DNA of 9,313 nt from an uncultured Collinsella sp. GTDB taxonomy: Bacteria > Actinomycetota > Coriobacteriia > Coriobacteriales > Coriobacteriaceae. The DNA lies in contig CAUCTV010000050.1 of NCBI GenBank assembly GCA_958445895.1, positions 1-9,313 of the forward strand. Reading direction: 5' to 3'. A program made the translations under genes and the position numbers. This document shows, piece by piece, positions 4,971 to 9,313 of this stretch (position 1 is the first letter of the stretch; every line of letters begins with the position of its first letter). The notes below the pieces were generated by a model. The model did not search any database and had not been told where the DNA came from. It saw only the letters and a list, made by a program, of their open reading frames with translations.

Positions 4971-7298
4971 TTAGCGGCGCTTGCGGGTGGCCGTTGCCTT
5001 GCGGACGGAAGTCTTCTTGGTCGGAGCCTTTTTCTCGGTCGGAGCGGCAGGGGAGACCGGGGTCTCCTTGGCAGGCTCGGGCTTAGCCTCCGCCTTCGGG
5101 GCAGCCTTGGTCTTAGCCTTGACCTCGGCGGCCTTCGATGCCGGCTCGGGCTTGGTCTCCTCTTTGACGGCGGCGGGCATAGCCTCTGCCTTAGGAGCGG
5201 CAGCCTTTGCCGTGGTCTTCTTGGCCGTCGTCGTGCGCTTGCGCGTGGTGGTCTTGGCGGTCGGCTTGGCCTCGACGGCTGCTTCGGCCTTGGGCTCGGC
5301 AGGCGTCTCCTCGACCTTGACGGCGGGCTTTGCGGCAGCCTTCGGAGCGACCTTGGTCGCAGTAGCCTTGGCGGCCGTCGACTTCGTTGCCGTGGTCTTC
5401 TTGGCAGCTGTTGCCTTCTTGGCAGTCGTGGTCGTCTTCTTGGCAGCGGTCTTTGCCGGAGCCTTGGCGGCCGGTTTGGCCTCAGCGACCTCGGCCTTTA
5501 CCTCGGGAGCAGCCTCGGCCTCGGCGGCCTTCTTGGCAGCGGCGGTCGTGCGCTTGCGCGTGGTCGTTGTCTTGGCAGCCGTTGTTTTAGTCGCGGCAGC
5601 TTTGGTCGTCGTAGCCTTCTTAGTGGTCGTCTTGCGGGTCGCGGTCTTCTTAGCTACGGGCTTTACAGCAGGCTTGACCTCGACCTCTGCCTTGTGAGCA
5701 ACCTCAGCCTTCACCTCAGGCTCGGCCTTTGCTGGCTCAGCCTCAACCGGCTTCTCTTCGGCCTTGGGCTCCTCAGCGGCCACCGGCTCAGCAACAGCCT
5801 CAGGCTCGTCGACAACAGCCGCCGGCCTCTCAATATCCGGATGCATAAAGAAGTACAGGTCCAGATACTTGTCAGCCGAGCGCGTCCAGCTAAAGTCCTG
5901 GCTCATGGCCTGCGTTACCAGCTGGTTCCAGGCATCGCGGTTGTCCCAGAACAGGCGTGCCGCGCGGAACACGGCGTCGCCCATCTCGTCGCCGTTAAAG
6001 TTGCTGAACGAGAAGCCCGTGCCCTCGCCGGTAAACTCGTTATACGGAATCACAGTGTCCTTCAGACCACCGGTCTCGCGCACGATGGGCAGGGTACCGT
6101 AGCGCATGGCGATGATCTGCGACAGGCCGCAGGGCTCAAACTTCGAAGGCATCAGGAACATGTCGGCTGCGGCATACATACGCTGCGACAGCGCAGGATC
6201 GAACTCGATGCGTGCGGCCATGGTGCCGGGGTACTTGTCCTGGAAGTATCGCAGTCCGTCCTCGTAGTCGCGGTCGCCAGTGCCAAGCACCGCCACCTGC
6301 ACGCCGCCGGCCAAAATGCGGTCGAGCGCGTACATGACCAGGTCCATGCCCTTCTGGCGCGTCAGGCGCGTGACCATCACCATAAGCGGACGGTCGTCGC
6401 GAACCTCGAGCCCCAGCTCTTCCTGCAGCTTAGACTTGCACACGGCCTTGCCGGAACGGTCCTCAACCGTGTAGTTGGCGGCAATGCGCTTGTCGGTCGC
6501 CGGGTCAAAGCCTGCCACGTCAATGCCGTTCAAAATGCCCTGTAGCGCATAGGAGCGCTCGCGCAGCACACCGTCCAGGCCCTCGCCAAATTCGGGCGTC
6601 TGGATCTCGTTGGCATAGGTGGGGCTCACCGTGGTGATGGCATCGGCATAGCGCAGCGCGCCCAGCATGTAGTTGATGCTGCATGCGTCGCAACGCAGCT
6701 GCGAGGCAGCAGCGGGAATATGCGCCACACCCAGGATGTCCTCCATCACGGTGTCGCTAAACTGGCCCTGGAACGCCACGTTGTGGATCGAGAACACGGT
6801 CTTGACGCGGTCATACAGCGGCAGGCCCTGGTAGAACTCGCGCAAGAACACGGGCGCTAGTGCCGTCTGCCAGTCGTTGCAGTGCAGGATGTCGCACTCA
6901 AAGCCGGCCGGCAGGTGCTGCAGGCTCTCGGTGATGGCCTTGGAGAAGAACGCAAAGCGCTCGCCGTCGTCAAAGAAGCCGTACGGATAGTCGCGCGCAA
7001 AGTAGCGTTCGTTGTCGATGAACATATAGGTGACGCCGTCGTGCTCGAGCTTCTCGAGCCCGCAGTACTCGTTGCGCCAGCCCAGGCTCACGTAAAAGTC
7101 GGAGAAGTGCTCCATCTGCGCCTTGTACTCGTCCTTGATGGTGGCGTACTTGGGCACCATCACGATAACTTCGGCGCCGGCGCGCACAAGCGCCGCGGGC
7201 AGCGAGCCCGCCACGTCGCCCAGGCCACCGGTCTTCACAAACGGTGCGCACTCGGCCGAGGCAAACACGATCTGCATCTTTTTGCTGGAATCAGCCAT
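4971..7298 (-). CDS. glgA: Glycogen synthase GlgA (GT5) with long histone-H1-like C-terminal tail
   Basis: GlgA transfers glucose from ADP-glucose to the non-reducing end of an alpha-1,4-glucan in the cytoplasm. The core (residues about 8-486) is complete and close to the usual length near 480. It has ADP-glucose-binding KTGGLGDV (22-29), CNDWQT (140-145), IHNVAFQG (171-178), SKFEPCGLSQ (385-394) with the conserved Glu, and RETGGLKDTV (407-416). The remaining 289 residues or so are unusual: almost only Ala, Lys, Thr, Glu, Pro and Val, with acidic blocks (497-533, 593-607, 663-677) alternating with basic ones (542-591, 608-661, 678-699, 755-775). The protein ends in RKRR. The frame is continuous with the core, so this is not a second gene. 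Start: an ATG at 7310 is possible, but its GGGAG (7304-7308) is an ideal ribosome binding site five nt before the ATG at 7298, giving 775 residues. It follows glgD by 90 nt containing a strong hairpin, and ends before a terminator-like hairpin. Confidence 0.95.
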   Translation of the reverse strand: MADSSKKMQIVFASAECAPFVKTGGLGDVAGSLPAALVRAGAEVIVMVPKYATIKDEYKAQMEHFSDFYVSLGWRNEYCGLEKLEHDGVTYMFIDNERYFARDYPYGFFDDGERFAFFSKAITESLQHLPAGFECDILHCNDWQTALAPVFLREFYQGLPLYDRVKTVFSIHNVAFQGQFSDTVMEDILGVAHIPAAASQLRCDACSINYMLGALRYADAITTVSPTYANEIQTPEFGEGLDGVLRERSYALQGILNGIDVAGFDPATDKRIAANYTVEDRSGKAVCKSKLQEELGLEVRDDRPLMVMVTRLTRQKGMDLVMYALDRILAGGVQVAVLGTGDRDYEDGLRYFQDKYPGTMAARIEFDPALSQRMYAAADMFLMPSKFEPCGLSQIIAMRYGTLPIVRETGGLKDTVIPYNEFTGEGTGFSFSNFNGDEMGDAVFRAARLFWDNRDAWNQLVTQAMSQDFSWTRSADKYLDLYFFMHPDIERPAAVVDEPEAVAEPVAAEEPKAEEKPVEAEPAKAEPEVKAEVAHKAEVEVKPAVKPVAKKTATRKTTTKKATTTKAAATKTTAAKTTTTRKRTTAAAKKAAEAEAAPEVKAEVAEAKPAAKAPAKTAAKKTTTTAKKATAAKKTTATKSTAAKATATKVAPKAAAKPAVKVEETPAEPKAEAAVEAKPTAKTTTRKRTTTAKKTTAKAAAPKAEAMPAAVKEETKPEPASKAAEVKAKTKAAPKAEAKPEPAKETPVSPAAPTEKKAPTKKTSVRKATATRKRR
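4974..5840 (-). repeat. glgA: Low-complexity Lys/Ala/Thr-rich coding tract of the GlgA tail
   Basis: This stretch encodes the GlgA tail and is built of reused short words for AAKK, TTTK, AKAT, EPKAE and similar. The clearest exact repeat is a 20-nt direct repeat at 5230-5249 and 5545-5564, spaced 315 bp (105 codons), encoding part of TTTRKRTT at residues 578-585 and 683-690. The repetition suggests growth by internal duplication and possible length variation between strains. Confidence 0.8.
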
Positions 7299-7321
7299 AT
7301 TGTCTCCCATGTTGCAATTCG

Positions 7322-7357
7322 AGAATAGCCGCCTGGCGCTAACCGGGCGGCTATTCT
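7322..7357 (-). promoter_or_regulatory. Strong intercistronic hairpin between glgD and glgA
   Basis: A perfect 12-bp stem (AGAATAGCCGCC at 7322-7333, GGCGGCTATTCT at 7346-7357) continues through one G-U pair and two G-C pairs to a 6-nt loop. It lies 31 nt after the glgD stop and 23 nt before the glgA ATG. On the minus strand the stem ends TATTCT and is followed by CGAATTGC, so there is no real U tract. It may be a partial terminator or an RNA-processing or stability element that sets glgA expression apart from glgCD. A weak TTGGCA -35-like box (7381-7386) upstream lacks a well-spaced -10, so a separate glgA promoter is not supported. Confidence 0.65.
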
Positions 7358-7388
7358 ACATGTTACGAGCGATGTTGCGGTGCCAACG

Positions 7389-8516
7389 TTAACGTACGAT
7401 GGTGGTGTCGGAAGTTAACGGAGCCTTGCCCAGCACCAGGATGTTCTCGGGCGTGCCGCGAAGCTCGGTGTTGGTGGGAACCACGTTGTTCTTGTCCAGA
7501 ATGGCATTCTCGACGCGGGCGCCGCTCTTGATGATGCAGCTCTGGTTGATGATCGAGTTGGTCACCGAAGCGCCTTCCTCAACCACGACGCCGCGCGACA
7601 GGATCGAATTGCGCACGGTGCCCTTGATGATGCAGCCGGCCGAGATGATCGAGTTGCAGGCGTGGCTGCCGGTCGCATAGCGCGAAGGCGGAACGTCGTG
7701 GGCCTTGGTCAGGATCGGGCGCTCGGGGTCAAAGAGCTGGTCGGCCACAGTCTGGTCGAGCAGGTCCATGCTGCGGCGATACAGCGACTTCTCGCTAAAC
7801 ACGCCCACGACCTCGCCCTTGTACTCGTAGCTGCACACGTCGATGTTGCCAAAGTCGCCCTGGAGAGCCTCGAGCAGGTCCAGATAGTCGGCGGCCTGGT
7901 AATGGTCGATAATCTCGAGCAGCGTCTCGCGGTTGACGATGCAGCAGTCCATAGACGCGTTGTCGCCGTACACGACGCCGGCGCTCACGCCCGTCAGGCG
8001 GCCGTTCTCGTTAATCTCGAGCTTGGTCTCGTCATCGACGTTGCGCGTGGCCTTGCAGTACACTACGGTCATCTGGGCGCCGGAGTTCTCGTGCGCCTCG
8101 ATGATGGTGTTGAGGTCCATGTTAAAGATGATGTTGGTGCCCATCATCACGACATAGGGCTTCTCCGAGCGCTGGAACAGCGTCTTGTTGGAGATGATGT
8201 CGCGCAGCAGGAAACGCATGCCGCCCTTGGTGGTGCCATACGCGTTGCCGGGCACCATGAACAAGCCGCCCTTCTTGCGGTCCAGGCCCCAGTCCTTGCC
8301 AGAACCCACGTGGTCGATCAGCGAGCGGTAGTTGCCCGGCATGACGACGCCGACGGTCTTAATGCCGGCATTCATCATGTTGGACAGCGGGAAGTCGATC
8401 AGGCGGTAGCGGCCCAAAAACGGAACGGACGCGATGGGGCGATCCTTGAGCAGCACGCTGCCGTAGGTCGAAGAGTAGTTAGCGGTGATATAACCGATGG
8501 CCTTGCGATTGATCAT
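7389..8516 (-). CDS. glgD: GlgD, regulatory subunit of glucose-1-phosphate adenylyltransferase
   Basis: This 375-residue protein is a GlgC paralogue that, in Firmicutes, partners with GlgC to form the active ADP-glucose pyrophosphorylase. The N-terminal nucleotidyltransferase-like domain (about 1-240) shows the GlgD hallmark YSSTYGSVLLKDRPIASVPF (14-33) where GlgC has a Gly-rich AGGxGxRL loop. It keeps YRLIDFPLSN (37-46). The catalytic Asp of the GDH motif is lost: the equivalent segment reads MGTNIIFNMDL (125-135). The C-terminal part (about 275-375) has hexapeptide repeats of a left-handed beta-helix, for example around SIISAGCIIKGT (289-300) and SIINQSCIIKSGA (321-333). It is therefore probably non-catalytic and regulatory. 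The frame can extend 13 codons to an ATG at 8555. The ATG at 8516 is preferred because AAGGGGG (8526-8532) precedes it by nine nt and MINRKAIGYI fits the family start. The gap to the glgC stop is 4 nt, so translational coupling is likely. Confidence 0.94.
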   Translation of the reverse strand: MINRKAIGYITANYSSTYGSVLLKDRPIASVPFLGRYRLIDFPLSNMMNAGIKTVGVVMPGNYRSLIDHVGSGKDWGLDRKKGGLFMVPGNAYGTTKGGMRFLLRDIISNKTLFQRSEKPYVVMMGTNIIFNMDLNTIIEAHENSGAQMTVVYCKATRNVDDETKLEINENGRLTGVSAGVVYGDNASMDCCIVNRETLLEIIDHYQAADYLDLLEALQGDFGNIDVCSYEYKGEVVGVFSEKSLYRRSMDLLDQTVADQLFDPERPILTKAHDVPPSRYATGSHACNSIISAGCIIKGTVRNSILSRGVVVEEGASVTNSIINQSCIIKSGARVENAILDKNNVVPTNTELRGTPENILVLGKAPLTSDTTIVR

Positions 8517-8520
8517 CGGA

Positions 8521-9313
8521 TCATTCCCCCTTCCCGATAACGACGTCATTTCCAACGACGGCCGTATCCTTGGTGGTATCGACAGAGCCGAGCTTCACGC
8601 CCTCTTCGACCGTGGAGTTCTCGCCCAAAATAGCGCGGCAGATGTGCGCGCCGCTCTTAACGTGCGCACCCGGCAGCAGCACGGAGTCCTCGACCACGGC
8701 GCGCTCCTCGATGATGACATCGGTCGAAAGGATCGAGTGGCGAGCGGTGCCGTAGATCTTGCAGCCGTTGGAGACCAGGCAGTCGTCCAGGCGGCCGTCC
8801 GGGCCAATGTAGTGCGGCGGACGCGTGGTGATGTTGGACATGATGGGGAAGTTCTTGTCAAACAGATCGAACTCGGGGTTGTTGCCCAGCAGGTCCATCG
8901 AGGTCTCGTGGAAGCTGGCGATGGTGCCAACATCCTTCCAAAAGCCGTGGAACTCGTAGCTGTACAGGCGCTTATTCTCGCCGAGCAGCTTGGGGATGAT
9001 GTCCTTGCCAAAGTCGTGGCTCGAGCGCTGGTCCAGAGCGTCCTCCTCGAGCGCATCGATCAGCACGTCGGCCGAGAAGATGTAGATGCCCATGGACGCG
9101 AGGTTCGAATCGGGCTTCTCGGGCTTCTCGGTGAACTTGGTGATGCGGCCGTCCTCGGGGTCGGTGGTCAGGATGCCAAAGCGGCTGGCCTCCTCCCACG
9201 GCACGGGCATAACGCTCACCGTGAGGTCGGCGTTGTTCTCAATGTGCGTCTTGAGCATCTTGCGGTAGTCCATGCGATACAGGTGATCGCCCGAAAGAAT
9301 CAGGACGTACTTG
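8521..9313 (-). CDS. glgC: Glucose-1-phosphate adenylyltransferase GlgC, 5'-truncated by the window edge
   Basis: GlgC makes ADP-glucose from ATP and glucose-1-phosphate, the committed step of bacterial glycogen synthesis. The open frame runs off the right edge: 13 more residues (KYVLILSGDHLYR) precede the Met at 9273, so that Met is internal and not the start. About 263 residues are visible. The missing part, roughly 110-120 residues judging from family members near 380, would carry the Gly-rich nucleotide-binding loop. Visible motifs, in visible numbering, are LSGDHLYRMDY with the catalytic Asp9, RFGIL (44-48), the sugar-phosphate-binding FTEKP (60-64), HDFGKDIIP (99-107) and FWKDVGTI (124-131). 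A C-terminal beta-helix domain of hexapeptide repeats follows (about 165-263). All visible catalytic motifs are intact, unlike GlgD. The last codons contain the glgD ribosome binding site. Its promoter lies outside the window. Confidence 0.95.
   Translation of the reverse strand, partial: KYVLILSGDHLYRMDYRKMLKTHIENNADLTVSVMPVPWEEASRFGILTTDPEDGRITKFTEKPEKPDSNLASMGIYIFSADVLIDALEEDALDQRSSHDFGKDIIPKLLGENKRLYSYEFHGFWKDVGTIASFHETSMDLLGNNPEFDLFDKNFPIMSNITTRPPHYIGPDGRLDDCLVSNGCKIYGTARHSILSTDVIIEERAVVEDSVLLPGAHVKSGAHICRAILGENSTVEEGVKLGSVDTTKDTAVVGNDVVIGKGE

Noticed and set aside
5230..5564. CRISPR-like or tandem repeat array
   Set aside because: The two copies are 315 bp apart and lie in frame within the GlgA tail; there are no regular repeats and spacers.
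4981..5697. Plus-strand open frame rich in Ala, Val and Leu that resembles a membrane protein
   Set aside because: It is the complement of the Lys/Ala/Thr repeat tract of GlgA; the hydrophobic look comes from reverse-complemented AAG, GCC and ACC codons.
7386..7395. Perfect 10-bp palindrome ACGTTAACGT at the glgD stop codon
   Set aside because: It is short, lies across the last codons of glgD, and has no promoter beside it, so chance is sufficient.
8517..8555. Upstream start for GlgD at 8555
   Set aside because: It would overlap the end of glgC, while the ATG at 8516 has a strong ribosome binding site and the family-typical N-terminus.

Overview
The window is about 9.3 kb of mostly GC-rich bacterial DNA. 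It carries the 3' part of a glycogen-biosynthesis cluster on the minus strand and one AT-rich accessory gene on the plus strand at the left edge. The gene set suggests a gut actinobacterium of the class Coriobacteriia, probably Collinsella or a close relative. The reasons are high GC with G/C-ending codons, a Firmicutes-like GlgC plus GlgD pair, and GlgA followed by a neopullulanase-like/MalQ fusion. This assignment rests on recognition of protein families, not on a database search.

Layout in the direction of minus-strand transcription (right to left): glgC (8521-9313, 5' end outside the window), glgD (7389-8516), glgA (4971-7298), a two-domain GH13-GH77 alpha-glucan enzyme (1459-4755), and a small FmdB-type zinc-ribbon gene (1134-1370). 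glgC and glgD are 4 nt apart, and the glgD ribosome binding site lies inside the end of glgC. A strong hairpin separates glgD from glgA. glgA ends at a terminator-like hairpin, and the fusion gene has its own candidate promoter. A second hairpin sits just upstream of fmdB, and fmdB ends at a strong intrinsic terminator. On the plus strand, converging on fmdB, is an AT-rich gene for a membrane-anchored or lipoprotein-like surface protein with a Ser/Gly/Asn/Tyr-rich tail (89-1045).

How the genes work together: GlgC, with the catalytically degenerate GlgD, makes ADP-glucose from glucose-1-phosphate and ATP. GlgA extends alpha-1,4-glucan from ADP-glucose. The GH13-GH77 enzyme can trim linear or branched oligosaccharides and redistribute alpha-1,4-glucan chains. 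Branching enzyme (glgB) and phosphorylase (glgP) are not in the window.

The most unusual feature is in GlgA. After a complete GT5 synthase core it carries a C-terminal tail of about 290 residues made almost only of Ala, Lys, Thr, Glu, Pro and Val. Acidic and basic blocks alternate, resembling histone-H1-like bacterial tails. No CRISPR array, tRNA, rRNA, insertion sequence or phage gene was seen.
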